NCBI RefSeq assembly: GCF_024436375.1
Contig: NZ_JAFMZM010000004.1
Span: 1-64,000 of the forward strand
Origin: Nocardioides astragali
Lineage (GTDB): Bacteria; Actinomycetota; Actinomycetes; Propionibacteriales; Nocardioidaceae
DNA length: 64,000 bases
Direction of reading: 5' to 3'
Below the pieces are notes generated by a model. It had not been told where the DNA came from and searched no databases. It saw only the letters and a program-made list of their open reading frames with translations. Positions 55,169 to 64,000 of the stretch are shown here, piece after piece. The position numbers were made by a program, and so were the translations under genes. Each line of letters begins with the position of its first letter. Positions within the stretch are counted from its first letter, which is position 1.

Positions 55169-56182
55169 ATGCGGCGCACGACCCTGCTCCTCGCGGTCCT
55201 GTCCGTCCTCGTGGCGGCCCCGGCCTCCGCGCCGGCGGCGCAGGCGCCCGACCACCCGAGCCTCGACCCGCGGGCGGGGGTCCACACGGTCGGCGGGTGC
55301 CGGCTGTTCCCGGCCGACAACCCGTGGAACCGCCGCATCGACGAGCGACCCGTGTGGCGGTGGTCGCAGGCGATCGTCGACAAGCAGGCGGCCGGTCACG
55401 ACCTGCACCTCGACCTCGGGACCACTGAGGACTACTACGGGATCCCGGTCAACCTCGTCGACGAGGACCAGCCGCTGCTCCCCCTGCAGTTCGGCGTGGA
55501 CGGTGAGGACTACCGCGACGAGAGCGACCGGGGACCTGTGTTCGTGCCGGCCGACGCCGCGATCGAGGGCGGCGGCACCGGCGACCCCGACCCCGAGGAG
55601 GGGGACCGGCACGTCCTCACGGTCCGCCGCGGCACCTGCGACCTGATCGAGCTGTACGCCGCCGAGCGGGTGCGGGACGCGTCCGGGACGGTGGTCGCCT
55701 GGCGGGCGGCCGCGGCGGCCCGATGGGACCTCTCGTCCAACCGGCTCCGGCCGGCCGGATGGACGTCGGCGGACGCGGCCGGGCTGCCGATCCTGCCGGG
55801 GCTGCTCGACTACGAGGAGGCCGCCTCGGGTCGGATCACCCACGCCCTGCGCTTCACCCTGCCGTCCGCCCGGCACGCCTACACCTGGCCGGCCCGACAC
55901 TGCGGCCCGAGCGGCAACACCACGGCCGACCTGCCGGCGTACGGGTTGCGCTTCCGGTTGCCGAAGTCCTTCCCCGCCCGGCGCTACACCGGCGCCGCCC
56001 GCGCCATCGTGGTCGCGATGAAGCGCTACGGGCTCGTCTACGCCGACCAGGGCTCGGCGATGTACGTCACCGGGACTGCTGACCCCAGGTGGGCCGACGC
56101 GCTCGACCAGTTCCGGGAGCGGCCACTGGACGGCCGGGCCCTGCAGGTCGTGAAGCCGTGGCGCCGGGTCGTCCGCTGCTAG
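55169..56182 (+). CDS. Secreted hypothetical protein with [14 protein letters not shown] motif
   Basis: A 337-residue exported protein: signal peptide ([20 protein letters not shown]), then [110 protein letters not shown] and [12 protein letters not shown] recall this set of motifs from an uncharacterised, widespread family of secreted or lipoprotein-like proteins; no reaction is known. The conserved Asp/His/Trp positions suggest a hydrolase or carbohydrate-related fold, which is speculative. ATG 55169 with TAGTCT 6 nt upstream. Confidence 0.72.
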   Translation: MRRTTLLLAVLSVLVAAPASAPAAQAPDHPSLDPRAGVHTVGGCRLFPADNPWNRRIDERPVWRWSQAIVDKQAAGHDLHLDLGTTEDYYGIPVNLVDEDQPLLPLQFGVDGEDYRDESDRGPVFVPADAAIEGGGTGDPDPEEGDRHVLTVRRGTCDLIELYAAERVRDASGTVVAWRAAAAARWDLSSNRLRPAGWTSADAAGLPILPGLLDYEEAASGRITHALRFTLPSARHAYTWPARHCGPSGNTTADLPAYGLRFRLPKSFPARRYTGAARAIVVAMKRYGLVYADQGSAMYVTGTADPRWADALDQFRERPLDGRALQVVKPWRRVVRC

Positions 56183-56216
56183 CCAGCGTGCCCGCGCGCC
56201 CTAGACTCGCACCGAG

Positions 56217-57602
56217 ATGACTGACCTTCCCCCCGACGCCACCCAGGCCCCCCCATCCATGGAAGCGCGCCCGGCCGAGACCTTCGCCGAGGTCGAGGAC
56301 GCCCTGCTGTCGCGCTGGCCCGAGACCAAGCTCGAGCCCAGCCTGGACCGGATCCGTGCGTTCACCGAGCTGCTCGGCGAGCCGCAGGGCTCGTTCCGCT
56401 CGGTGCACCTGACCGGCACCAACGGCAAGACCAGCACCAGTCGGATGATCGAGACCCTGCTGCGGGCCCTCGACCTGCGCACCGGCCGCTTCACCTCCCC
56501 CCACCTGGAGCGGATGAGCGAGCGGATCAGCATCGACGGTGAGCCGTTGGACGACGAGGCCTTCGTCCGCGCCTTCAACGAGGTCGCCCCCTACACCCAC
56601 CTGGTCGACTCCGAGCAGGACCACCCGCTGAGCTTCTTCGAGACCATCGTGGCGATGGCGTTCGCGGCCTTCGCCGACGCGCCGGTCGACGTCGCCGTGG
56701 TCGAGGTCGGGATGGGCGGCACCTGGGACGCGACCAACGTCATCGAGGCCGACGTCGCCGTCGTGCTGCCGGTCGCGATCGACCACGCCAAGTACCTCGG
56801 CGACGACGCCGCCACGATCGCTGCCGAGAAGGGCGGGATCATCAAGCCGGGTTCGGTGGCCGTGCTGGCCGAGCAGACCCCGGAGGTCGCTGCCGTCCTG
56901 CTGGCGCGGGCCGCCGAGGTCGGCGCCACCGTCGTGCGCGAGGGCATCGAGTTCGGCGTGGCCGCCCGCACGCCCGCCGTCGGCGGCCAGGTGGTGTCGC
57001 TGCAAGGCCTGCGCGGTCGGTACGACGACGTGTTCCTGCCGCTCTACGGCGCGCACCAGGCCCAGAACGCCGCCGTCGCCCTGGCCGCGGTCGAGGCCTT
57101 CGGCGCCGGCGCCCTCGACGAGGACCTGGTCCGGGCGGCGTTCGCCGAGGTGACCTCACCCGGCCGCCTGGAGATCATCCGGCGCAGCCCCACGATCGTC
57201 CTCGACGCGGCCCACAACCCCCACGGGGCCGAGGCCGCGGCCGCCGCCCTGGAGGACTCCTTCGCCTTCAGCCCGCTCGTCGGCGTCATGGGCGTGATGG
57301 AGGACAAGGACCACGAGGGCCTCCTCGCGGCCTTCGAGCCCCACCTGACCTACCTGGTGTGCACGCAGAACTCGACCGGGCGCTCGATGTCCGCCGCCGC
57401 CCTGGGGCGTACAGCCGTCGAGGTCTTCGGCGAGGACCGCGTCAGCGTCGTGCCCGACCTCGCCGAGGCCATCGACCGAGCCGCCACGCTCGCCGAGGCC
57501 GCCGAGGCGATCGACGTCTCCATCGGCGCCGGGGCGGTGCTGGTCACCGGCTCCGTCGTCACGGTGGGCGAGGCGCGCGCGATGCTGAAGGGCCGCCGAT
57601 GA
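56217..57602 (+). CDS. folC: Folylpolyglutamate synthase / dihydrofolate synthase
   Basis: Joins dihydropteroate and glutamate and adds further glutamates to folates. The 461-residue Mur-ligase-type protein has the ATP loop HLTGTNGKTSTSRMIE (about 60-75), SPHLERMSERISIDG, VEVGMGGTWDATNVI (omega-loop region), and VLDAAHNPHGAEAAA in the C-terminal domain. Length is typical. ATG 56217 with TAGACT 9 nt upstream. Its stop overlaps the next gene's start (ATGA). Confidence 0.95.
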   Translation: MTDLPPDATQAPPSMEARPAETFAEVEDALLSRWPETKLEPSLDRIRAFTELLGEPQGSFRSVHLTGTNGKTSTSRMIETLLRALDLRTGRFTSPHLERMSERISIDGEPLDDEAFVRAFNEVAPYTHLVDSEQDHPLSFFETIVAMAFAAFADAPVDVAVVEVGMGGTWDATNVIEADVAVVLPVAIDHAKYLGDDAATIAAEKGGIIKPGSVAVLAEQTPEVAAVLLARAAEVGATVVREGIEFGVAARTPAVGGQVVSLQGLRGRYDDVFLPLYGAHQAQNAAVALAAVEAFGAGALDEDLVRAAFAEVTSPGRLEIIRRSPTIVLDAAHNPHGAEAAAAALEDSFAFSPLVGVMGVMEDKDHEGLLAAFEPHLTYLVCTQNSTGRSMSAAALGRTAVEVFGEDRVSVVPDLAEAIDRAATLAEAAEAIDVSIGAGAVLVTGSVVTVGEARAMLKGRR

Positions 57603-58006
57603 GCGACCAGCTCCCCGCGGGTCCTCCCGAGCGCGTCACCAACACCGAGCGCTCGCCACGGCGGGGCATGTGCGCAGCCGTGCTGAGCCTCGAGGCGATC
57701 ACGCTCGGACTGACCACCCCGGTGATGATCACGATCGCCGACGTCGCGACCGGTACGGCCGTCACCATCGGGCTTGGGCTGGCGGTGGTGTGCCTGCTGC
57801 TGGCCGGCATGCTGCGCGCCGAGTGGGCCTACGTCGCGGGCTACGTCGTGCAGGTCGCGGCCATCGGCCTCGGGTTCGTCGTCACCGCCATGTTCGTCCT
57901 GGGTCTCGCCTTCGCGGCGCTGTGGGCCGCCGCCGACCTGCTGGGCCGCAAGATCGAGCGGGAGCGCGCCGAGGCCTGGGCGGCCTGGCGCGCCGAGCAG
58001 GGGTGA
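57599..58006 (+). CDS. DUF4233 family membrane protein
   Basis: A 135-residue protein with a charged N-terminus (RVTNTERSPRRGMCAAVLSL) and four close-packed hydrophobic helices (about 24-118), ending in a basic tail. The gene always-behind-folC position is characteristic of the DUF4233 family in actinobacteria. ATG 57599 overlaps the folC stop, showing translational coupling. The role is unknown; small size and four helices allow a transport accessory or envelope function. Confidence 0.85.
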   Translation: MSDQLPAGPPERVTNTERSPRRGMCAAVLSLEAITLGLTTPVMITIADVATGTAVTIGLGLAVVCLLLAGMLRAEWAYVAGYVVQVAAIGLGFVVTAMFVLGLAFAALWAAADLLGRKIERERAEAWAAWRAEQG

Positions 58007-58050
58007 GCCCGGGGGCCAGCGAGCAGGTCGACGCTGGCTAGGCTGCGCCC

Positions 58051-58479
58051 ATGACCGACGTCCAGCGTTCCCTCGTCCTCGTCAAGCCCGACGGCGTCCG
58101 CCGCGGCCTCTCGGGGGAGATCCTGCGCCGGATCGAGGCCAAGGGCTACACGCTCGCGGCCGTCGAGCTGCGCACCGCGACCTCCGAGATCCTCGCTGCC
58201 CACTACGCCGAGCACGAGGGCAAGCCGTTCTACGGTCCGCTCGTGGAGTTCATGCTCTCCGGCCCCGTGCTCGCCATGGTCATCGAGGGACAGCGCTGCA
58301 TCGAGGGCTTCCGCTCGCTCGCCGGTGCCACCGACCCGACCGTCGCCGCACCCGGCACTATCCGCGGCGACCTCGGCCGCGACTGGGGCCTGGCCGTCCA
58401 GCAGAACCTCGTGCACGGCTCGGACTCCGAGGAGTCCGCGGCCCGCGAGATCGGGATCTGGTTCGCCGACCTCGCCTGA
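58051..58479 (+). CDS. ndk: Nucleoside diphosphate kinase
   Basis: Moves the gamma phosphate between nucleoside triphosphates and diphosphates. The 142-residue protein has SLVLVKPDGVRRGL, the Kpn-loop region, and NLVHGSDSEESAAREI with the phospho-accepting His. All family landmarks are present; length is typical. ATG 58051 with TAGGCT 6 nt upstream, a leaderless start independent of the folC operon. A repeated hairpin lies 15 bp behind the stop. Confidence 0.97.
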   Translation: MTDVQRSLVLVKPDGVRRGLSGEILRRIEAKGYTLAAVELRTATSEILAAHYAEHEGKPFYGPLVEFMLSGPVLAMVIEGQRCIEGFRSLAGATDPTVAAPGTIRGDLGRDWGLAVQQNLVHGSDSEESAAREIGIWFADLA

Positions 58480-58494
58480 GCCCGTCCGGCCGCA

Positions 58495-58538
58495 GGACGT
58501 GTGACGATCCGGCCGACCAGTTCGCCACACCTCCCGTG
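58495..58538. repeat. Repeated hairpin element, copy B, behind ndk
   Basis: Begins GGACGTGTGACGATCCGG and ends CGCCACACCTCCCGTG, matching the ends of copy A at 26412-26463 with a shorter middle. GTGTG and CACAC arms flank the loop. Found 15 bp after the stop codon. Confidence 0.6.
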
Positions 58539-58660
58539 ACCCGCGCGTGTCCTGCCGGGAACCGGCAATTTCGCTACCTACCCTGAGTCACGGGTCGACT
58601 CACGGCAGCGCGGTCGTCCCCTCTTCCCGGAACGACCCGACCTGCGAGGGCAGCAGCGGC

Positions 58661-59689
58661 ATGGCACACAGCATCATCGGCCGAGACATGGCCGTCGACC
58701 TCGGCACCGCCAACACGCTGGTCTATGTCCGCGGCAAGGGCGTCGTCCTCGACGAGCCGTCGGTCGTCGCGATGAACACCACGACCGGGGAGGTCCTCGC
58801 CGTCGGCCACGAGGCCAAGCGGATGATCGGCCGCACCCCGGACAACATCGCCGCCATCCGCCCGCTGAAGGACGGCGTCATCGCCGACTTCGAGGCGACC
58901 GAGCAGATGCTGCGCTACTTCATCCACCAGGTGCACCGACGCCGCTACTTCGCCAAGCCGCGCATGGTCATCTGCGTGCCGAGCGGGATCACCGCCGTGG
59001 AGCAGCGCGCCGTCAAGGAGGCCGGCTACCAGGCCGGCGCCCGCAAGGTCTACATCGTCGAGGAGCCGATGGCGGCCGCGATCGGCGCCGGGTTGCCGGT
59101 GCACGAGGCCACCGGCAACATGGTCGTCGACGTCGGCGGCGGCACCACCGAGGTCGCCGTGATCAGCCTCGGCGGCATCGTGACCAGCCTGTCGGTGCGC
59201 ACCGCGGGCGACGACCTCGACCAGGCGATCATCGCGTGGATGAAGAAGGAGTACTCCCTGATGCTGGGGGAGCGCACCGCCGAGGAGGTCAAGATGACCC
59301 TCGGGTCCGCCTTCCCGCTCCCCACGGAGCCGGATGCGGAGATCCGCGGTCGCGACATGGTCTCCGGCCTCCCGCGCACGGTCGTCGTCTCCAGCTCCGA
59401 GCTGCGCCAGGCCCTCGAGGAGCCGCTGCACGCCATCATCGACGCGGTCCGCTCGACGCTCGACCAGACGCCGCCCGAGCTGGCCGGCGACATCATGGAC
59501 CGCGGCATCGTGCTCACCGGCGGCGGCGCCATGCTCCGTGGCCTCGACGAGCGGCTGCGCCACGAGACGGGCATGCCCGTCCACGTGGCCGAGGACCCGC
59601 TGTCCTCGGTCGCCTACGGCGCGGGCAAGTGCGTCGAGGAGTTCGAAGCCCTCCAGCAGGTCCTCGTCTCGGATCCGAGGCGCTTCTGA
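58661..59689 (+). CDS. mreB: Rod shape-determining protein MreB
   Basis: The actin-like filament that guides lateral wall synthesis. The 342-residue protein has the phosphate-1 motif [18 protein letters not shown], phosphate-2 [19 protein letters not shown], the adenosine motif [14 protein letters not shown], and [18 protein letters not shown] 58661 is chosen at the start typical of MreB, with GAGGG about 12 nt upstream; an upstream in-frame extension lacks family sequence. The stop overlaps a four-codon ORF that leads into mreC. First gene of mreB-mreC-mreD-mrdA-rodA. Confidence 0.97.
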   Translation: MAHSIIGRDMAVDLGTANTLVYVRGKGVVLDEPSVVAMNTTTGEVLAVGHEAKRMIGRTPDNIAAIRPLKDGVIADFEATEQMLRYFIHQVHRRRYFAKPRMVICVPSGITAVEQRAVKEAGYQAGARKVYIVEEPMAAAIGAGLPVHEATGNMVVDVGGGTTEVAVISLGGIVTSLSVRTAGDDLDQAIIAWMKKEYSLMLGERTAEEVKMTLGSAFPLPTEPDAEIRGRDMVSGLPRTVVVSSSELRQALEEPLHAIIDAVRSTLDQTPPELAGDIMDRGIVLTGGGAMLRGLDERLRHETGMPVHVAEDPLSSVAYGAGKCVEEFEALQQVLVSDPRRF

Positions 59690-59703
59690 TGGGCGCCAGC
59701 TGA
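59689..59703 (+). other. Four-codon mini-ORF bridging mreB and mreC
   Basis: TGATG at the mreB stop opens ATG GGC GCC AGC TGA, and that TGA overlaps the mreC ATG, again as TGATG. The two overlaps could relay terminating ribosomes from mreB to mreC. It is too short to be a functional product. Confidence 0.4.
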
Positions 59704-60641
59704 TGGGGAGCCTGGGGGGACACGACGGCCGCGAGCGCCGCTGGCGCGGCCTGGACGGTCTCGAGTCGCGCAACCGCCCGCCCCGCTCGCTGCTGGTCGC
59801 GCTCCTGCTCGCCAGCGTCACCCTCATCACGCTCGACGTGTCCGGCGGGGGCAGCTCGCCGCTGGAGCCTGCCCGCCGGGTGGTCGGCGAGGCGTTCGGT
59901 CCCGCCGAGTCGGCCGCGGCCGCCGCCGTACGCCCCTTCACCACCGTGCCCGCCTGGTTCCGCAGCAAGGGCGACCTCGCCGACGAGGTCCGTGACCTGG
60001 AGGCGAGCAACGCCGAGCTCCGTGGCAAGGTCGAGCTCGCCGGCTTCGACCGCAACCGCCTCGAGCAGTACGACGGCCTCACCACGGCCGCCGAGGACCT
60101 GGGCTCGGCCCTGGTCCCGGCCCGCGTGGTGGCCCTCGGATCGCGCCAGTCGCAGAGCTTCACCGTGACCATCGACGCCGGCGCCGAGGCCGGGGTCGGT
60201 CCGGACATGACCGTCGTGAACAACGACGGCCTGGTCGGCCGTGTCCTCCGCGTCACCCGCAGCACCGCCACCGTGCTGCTGATCATCGACCCCGACTCGA
60301 CCGTCGGCGGCCGGGTCGGCTCGAGCATGGAGATCGGCTTCGTCAACGGCAGCGGCTCGCTCGACCAGGACGCGAGCCTCGACCTGCGCCTGGTCGACGA
60401 CGCGTCGGTGCCCGCCCGCGACGACACGGTCGTCACCTGGGGGAGCACCACCGGCCCCTATGCCCCGGGCGTGCCCATCGGCACGATCACCGAGGTCTAC
60501 AGCTCGTTGCGCGAGGCCTCCCAGCGCGCGGTCGTGAAGCCGTTCGTCGACTTCTCCGCCCTCGACGTGGTGGGCGTGATGGTCCCCAGCGGTGCCGAGA
60601 GCGACCGGGCGATCGTCGAGGCCGACGGGAGCCTGCGATGA
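59703..60641 (+). CDS. mreC: Rod shape-determining protein MreC
   Basis: Links MreB to periplasmic wall enzymes. The 312-residue protein has one N-terminal membrane helix (SLLVALLLASVTLITLDVSG), a coiled-coil segment (DLADEVRDLEASNAELRGKV) and the beta domains (VVALGSRQSQSFTVTIDAGA, VVNNDGLVGRVLRVTRSTAT, PYAPGVPIGTI). ATG 59703 overlaps the mini-ORF stop. The N-terminal cytoplasmic stretch is Gly/Arg-rich. Its stop overlaps mreD (ATGA). Confidence 0.95.
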   Translation: MGSLGGHDGRERRWRGLDGLESRNRPPRSLLVALLLASVTLITLDVSGGGSSPLEPARRVVGEAFGPAESAAAAAVRPFTTVPAWFRSKGDLADEVRDLEASNAELRGKVELAGFDRNRLEQYDGLTTAAEDLGSALVPARVVALGSRQSQSFTVTIDAGAEAGVGPDMTVVNNDGLVGRVLRVTRSTATVLLIIDPDSTVGGRVGSSMEIGFVNGSGSLDQDASLDLRLVDDASVPARDDTVVTWGSTTGPYAPGVPIGTITEVYSSLREASQRAVVKPFVDFSALDVVGVMVPSGAESDRAIVEADGSLR

Positions 60642-61150
60642 CAACAACTCGTTGGCTGGCCGCATTCGCTGCCGTCGTGGTCGCCCTGGTCGTGCAGGTC
60701 TCGCTCTTCCCCCACCTGGCCTGGAACGGCATCGTGCCCAACCTCTGCCTGCTCGTGGTCGTCGCGGCCGCGCTAACGGTCGAGGCTCCGTTCGCGCTGG
60801 TCCTGGGCTTCGCCGCAGGCCTCACGCTCGACCTGGCTCCTCCGGCCGACCACATCGCCGGGCGGTGGGCACTGGCCCTGACGATCGCGGCCTTCCTCGC
60901 GGCGCGGGTGCGCCAGGACGTGAGACCGACCGCCCTCGCCGTCGTCGGCACGGTCGCTGCCGCGTCCTTCGTGGCGACCTCCCTGTTCGCCCTGTCGGGG
61001 GTGCTGCTCTCCGACCCGGCGATGTCGGTCGCCGGCCTTCTGGAAGTCGTCCTGGTCGCCCTTGTGTGGGACGTGCTGCTGACCCCGTTCGTGCTCCCGC
61101 CGCTGATGAAGCTCTTCTCGCGGCTCAGCCCTCAATGGGCGACGCAGTGA
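60638..61150 (+). CDS. mreD: Rod shape-determining protein MreD
   Basis: A 170-residue membrane protein with five hydrophobic helices (about 8-26, 30-50, 55-75, 85-125, 130-160), the usual MreD size and profile. It couples MreC to the PBP2-RodA complex. ATG 60638 overlaps the mreC stop. The end overlaps the mrdA start. Confidence 0.9.
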   Translation: MTTTRWLAAFAAVVVALVVQVSLFPHLAWNGIVPNLCLLVVVAAALTVEAPFALVLGFAAGLTLDLAPPADHIAGRWALALTIAAFLAARVRQDVRPTALAVVGTVAAASFVATSLFALSGVLLSDPAMSVAGLLEVVLVALVWDVLLTPFVLPPLMKLFSRLSPQWATQ

Positions 61151-63258
61151 GTCGCACCACCAGCAGCCGGTTGCGCCTGGTCGTCGTGCAGGCGCTCGCG
61201 TTCTCACTGTTCGCGACGCTCTTCGTCCGGCTCTACTACCTCCAGGTCGTCGGCGGGGAGTCCTACCAGGCGCAGGCCGCCAACCAGTCGGTCCGCGACA
61301 TCGTCGTCCAGCCCCAGCGCGGCCTGATCGTCGACAGCCAGGGACGCCCGCTCGTGGCCAACCGCACGTCCTGGGTGATCTCGGTCGACCGCACCCTCCT
61401 CGGCAAGCTCGAGCAGGACCAGCGCACCGAGCTGGTCCGCCGCGTCTCGGTCGTCGTCGGCGCCGAGCCCGAGGACGTCGAGGCCCGCCTCGTCACCTGT
61501 GGTGACCCCGGCAGCGTCCGCGACGTCTGCTGGAACGGCTCGCCCTACCAGCCGGTGCCGGTCGCCACCGACGTCTCCAAGGACGTCGCGCTCCGCGTGC
61601 TGGAGCAGCCCGAGGACTACCCCGGTGTGCTCGCCGAGCAGCAGAGCGTCCGCTCCTACCCGCGCCCCTACGGCATCAACCTCGCCCACGTCCTGGGCTA
61701 CCTCAGCCCGATCACCGAGGACGAGTACGACCTCGCCACCGACCGCGACGACCGGTCCCTCAACGGGGCCTCGGTCGTCGGCCGTGCGGGCGTGGAGAAG
61801 GAGTACGACGAGTGGCTGCGCGGGCTCCCCGGCTACCGCCGCGTCGCCGTCGACTCGATGGGCCGGGTGCTGGGCGACGACTCCGTCGTCCAGAGCACGC
61901 CCGGCGACACCCTGGTCACCTCCATCGACGCCAAGGTGCAGGCCGTGGTCGAGCGCCAGCTCGCGGAGCGGATCGCCTTCCAGCGCACCCAGCTCGACCC
62001 GGTCACCGGGCGCAAGTACGCCGCCGACTCCGGCGCCGCGGTCGTGCTCGACGCGAAGACCGGCCGGGTCGTCGCGATGGCCAGCCAGCCGACGTACGAC
62101 CCGGACGTGTGGACCGGCGGCATCAGCGAGTCCGAGCTCCAGCACCTCTACTCCGAGAAGGCCGGCACACCCCTGCTCTCGCGCGCCACCCAAGGACAGT
62201 TCGCCCCGGGCTCGACCTGGAAGCCGTTCATGACCGCCGGAGCGCTCACCAATGGCTACTCGATGGACACCACGCTCCCGTGCTCCTCGGGGTTCCAGGT
62301 CGGCAACCGGGTGTTCAAGAACTACGAGTCCGGTGCCTACGGCAACATCGGCTTCGCCAAGGCGCTCGAGGTCTCCTGCAACACCTTCTTCTACCGGGTC
62401 GGCTACGACTTCTGGCAGCGGTTCGGCAGCGACCCGGCCGACATCGACGCCCGGGACCCTCTGGTCGAAGAGGCCAAGGAGTTCGGCTTCGGCTCGCGCA
62501 CCGGCATCGACCTGCCCGGAGAGGCTCCGGGCCGCATCGCCGACCGGCACTGGAAGCGGGCCTACTTCGAGTCGCAGAAGGACTACTACTGCGACCTGAG
62601 CAGCAAGCCACAGACGAAGGACACCAGCGACTTCGTCTACAAGTTCGCCCGCGAGTTCTGCCTCGAGGGGAACCTCTACCGGGCCGGCGACGCGGTCAAC
62701 TTCTCCATCGGGCAGGGCGACACGATCGTCACACCGCTCCAGCTCGCCCGTGCCTATGCCGCGCTGAGCAACGGCGGCACCCTTTATGCCCCCACGATCG
62801 CGAAGGCGCTGGTGAGCCCCGAGGGTCAGGTGCTGCGCCGGTTCGCGCCCCGCAAGGTGGGCAGGGTGGACGTGCCGAAGAAGTACCTCGACTACATCGA
62901 CGGCGCCCTCCAGAACGTCTCCCGCGTCGGCACCATGGCCTGGAAGCTCGTCGGCTTCCCGCTCGACGAGGTGACCATCCGGGCCAAGACGGGCTCCGCC
63001 GAGGTCTACGGCAAGCAGACGACCGGCTGGGTCGCGTCCTACACCGAGGACTACGTCGTGGTGATGATGATCAGCCAGGCCGGCACCGGCTCCGGCTCCA
63101 CGGGCGACGGCATCCGAGCCATCTGGGAGGCGCTCTACGGCGTCGACGGCGAGACCGTACGCCCCGCGCGGGCGGCGACGCCCGGCACCATCCCGCCGGC
63201 GAGGCTGCCGCAGTTCCTCGACGACGGGTCGATCATGCCGCCGGCAGTGGGGGAGTGA
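61147..63258 (+). CDS. mrdA: Penicillin-binding protein 2 (peptidoglycan transpeptidase)
   Basis: Class B PBP that crosslinks peptidoglycan during elongation. About 703 residues: a short cytoplasmic part, one membrane helix (VVQALAFSLFATLFVRLYYL), the dimerisation domain (NQSVRDIVVQPQRGLIVDSQ), and the transpeptidase domain with STWKPFM (Ser-x-x-Lys), SCNTFF (Ser-x-Asn) and KTGSAE (Lys-Thr-Gly). A Cys pair in VTCGDPGSVRDVCW and others near YYCDLSS could form disulfides. GTG 61147 overlaps the mreD stop; ATG 61135 is the alternative start. Confidence 0.95.
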   Translation: MSRTTSSRLRLVVVQALAFSLFATLFVRLYYLQVVGGESYQAQAANQSVRDIVVQPQRGLIVDSQGRPLVANRTSWVISVDRTLLGKLEQDQRTELVRRVSVVVGAEPEDVEARLVTCGDPGSVRDVCWNGSPYQPVPVATDVSKDVALRVLEQPEDYPGVLAEQQSVRSYPRPYGINLAHVLGYLSPITEDEYDLATDRDDRSLNGASVVGRAGVEKEYDEWLRGLPGYRRVAVDSMGRVLGDDSVVQSTPGDTLVTSIDAKVQAVVERQLAERIAFQRTQLDPVTGRKYAADSGAAVVLDAKTGRVVAMASQPTYDPDVWTGGISESELQHLYSEKAGTPLLSRATQGQFAPGSTWKPFMTAGALTNGYSMDTTLPCSSGFQVGNRVFKNYESGAYGNIGFAKALEVSCNTFFYRVGYDFWQRFGSDPADIDARDPLVEEAKEFGFGSRTGIDLPGEAPGRIADRHWKRAYFESQKDYYCDLSSKPQTKDTSDFVYKFAREFCLEGNLYRAGDAVNFSIGQGDTIVTPLQLARAYAALSNGGTLYAPTIAKALVSPEGQVLRRFAPRKVGRVDVPKKYLDYIDGALQNVSRVGTMAWKLVGFPLDEVTIRAKTGSAEVYGKQTTGWVASYTEDYVVVMMISQAGTGSGSTGDGIRAIWEALYGVDGETVRPARAATPGTIPPARLPQFLDDGSIMPPAVGE

Positions 63259-63263
63259 GCGCG

Positions 63264-64000
63264 ATGACCGCCCTGTCCGCCCGCCCGGCCCGGCCCGGCA
63301 CAGCCACGAGCAGCCTGCGCGCGCCCGGCCTCGACTGGCTACTGATGCTCGCCACCCTCGCGCTGGTCACCATGGGCACGCTGCTCGTCTGGTCGGCGAC
63401 CTCGACGCGGGCCGACCTCACCGGCGGGGACGCCAACGCCTACCTGCGCAAACAGCTCGTCAACGTCGCGATCGGCCTCGTGCTGATGGTCGCCGTCATG
63501 GCCACCGACCACCGGTGGGTGCGCATCCTGGCGCCCCTGGCCTACGTCGCGAGCGTCACCGGCCTGGTGCTGGTGCTCGTCGCCGGCAGCACGGTCAACG
63601 GCTCACGCTCCTGGCTCGAGCTGGGCGGCATGTCGATCCAGCCCTCCGAGCTCGCCAAGCTCGCCGTGGTCATCGGCATGGCCCTGGTCGTGGCCGAGCG
63701 CACCGAGCGGCGCTGGGGGCGGGGTGTCGGCACCCTCGAGGTGGTCGCGATGCTCGGCATCGCCGGCGTCCCCGCCGTGCTGATCCTGCTTCAGCCTGAC
63801 CTCGGCACCATGCTGGTCCTCTCCGCGACCGTCTTCGGCGTCGTCGCGGTCGCCGGTGCCGGACGCTGGTGGCTGGGCGGACTGACCCTCGGCGCCGTGG
63901 CCGGAGCAGCCGCCGCGGTGTCGATGGGCGTGCTGAAGCCCTACCAGGTCGACCGGTTCATGGCCTTCACCAACCCCGGCCTCGACCCACGCGGCGCCGG
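63264..64000 (+). CDS. rodA: RodA, SEDS peptidoglycan polymerase, 3' end cut by window edge
   Basis: SEDS-family glycosyltransferase paired with PBP2. The visible 245 residues contain the first helices and the family motifs RKQLVNVAIGL, NGSRSWLELGGMSIQPSELAK, LLQPDLGTMLVLSA and YQVDRF. ATG 63264 has GGGGGAG upstream; GTG 63255, overlapping the mrdA stop, is the alternative. About 150 further residues are expected outside the window. Confidence 0.95.
   Translation, partial: MTALSARPARPGTATSSLRAPGLDWLLMLATLALVTMGTLLVWSATSTRADLTGGDANAYLRKQLVNVAIGLVLMVAVMATDHRWVRILAPLAYVASVTGLVLVLVAGSTVNGSRSWLELGGMSIQPSELAKLAVVIGMALVVAERTERRWGRGVGTLEVVAMLGIAGVPAVLILLQPDLGTMLVLSATVFGVVAVAGAGRWWLGGLTLGAVAGAAAAVSMGVLKPYQVDRFMAFTNPGLDPRGA

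Overview
The window is high-GC actinobacterial DNA that most resembles the Nocardioides / Propionibacteriales lineage. The evidence is gene content and order: tRNA-Gly and tRNA-Pro followed by tig, clpP1, clpP2, clpX and valS, then folC, ndk, mreBCD, mrdA and rodA. Other lineage markers are a group II truncated haemoglobin, an FprA-type ferredoxin reductase, a mycothiol-linked Rv2466c homologue, a PrsW-GTPase-GTPase cluster, and many promoters whose -10 box lies 6-9 nt before the start codon. Genus assignment is inference from remembered family sequences, not from a database search.

Layout. Positions 1-1706 hold the 5' part of a carboxylase beta subunit (propionyl-CoA type) divergent from a TetR regulator, with a perfect palindrome between them. 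Positions 1707-5197 are accessory. They contain about 1.3 kb without a credible gene but with strong inverted repeats, then a small possible gene, an excisionase-like protein and a tyrosine integrase ending beside tRNA-Lys; this looks like the stump of an integrated element. Positions 5272-14725 carry an FAD oxidoreductase, a FUSC-type exporter, tRNA-His, oligoribonuclease, a MauE-DsbA-adenosine deaminase operon, fprA divergent from a LysR regulator, tRNA-Arg and a hydrolase. Positions 14753-21123 carry a dicarboxylate/amino-acid symporter with a small leader peptide upstream, twin secreted proteins, an SDR, and pepP-rlmC. Positions 21229-28202 carry prsW, two dynamin-like GTPases, an ssb paralogue and ettA. 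Positions 28242-33296 carry MarR, thiolase, a double hot-dog thioesterase, truncated haemoglobin, mscS and two small genes. Positions 33297-33763 are a gene-free intergenic region packed with repeats and hairpins.

Positions 33764-44440 carry pepN, the Rv2466c homologue, metG and a row of small metabolic and repair genes ending in a SpoIIE-type phosphatase. Positions 44522-50713 are tRNA-Gly, tRNA-Pro, tig, a divergent kinase/MarR pair, and clpP1-clpP2-clpX, with a match to the ClgR operator upstream of clpP1. Positions 50847-64000 carry a basic repeat protein, valS, a GNAT protein, a secreted protein, folC-DUF4233, ndk and the rod-shape operon mreB-mreC-mreD-mrdA-rodA, the last cut by the window edge.

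The most unusual non-coding signals are four. First, two inverted copies of a structured element at 33399-33689 whose stems differ by compensated base changes. Second, the leader peptide before the symporter. Third, the ClgR site at clpP1. Fourth, the long inverted repeats at 2382-2542 beside the integrase stump.
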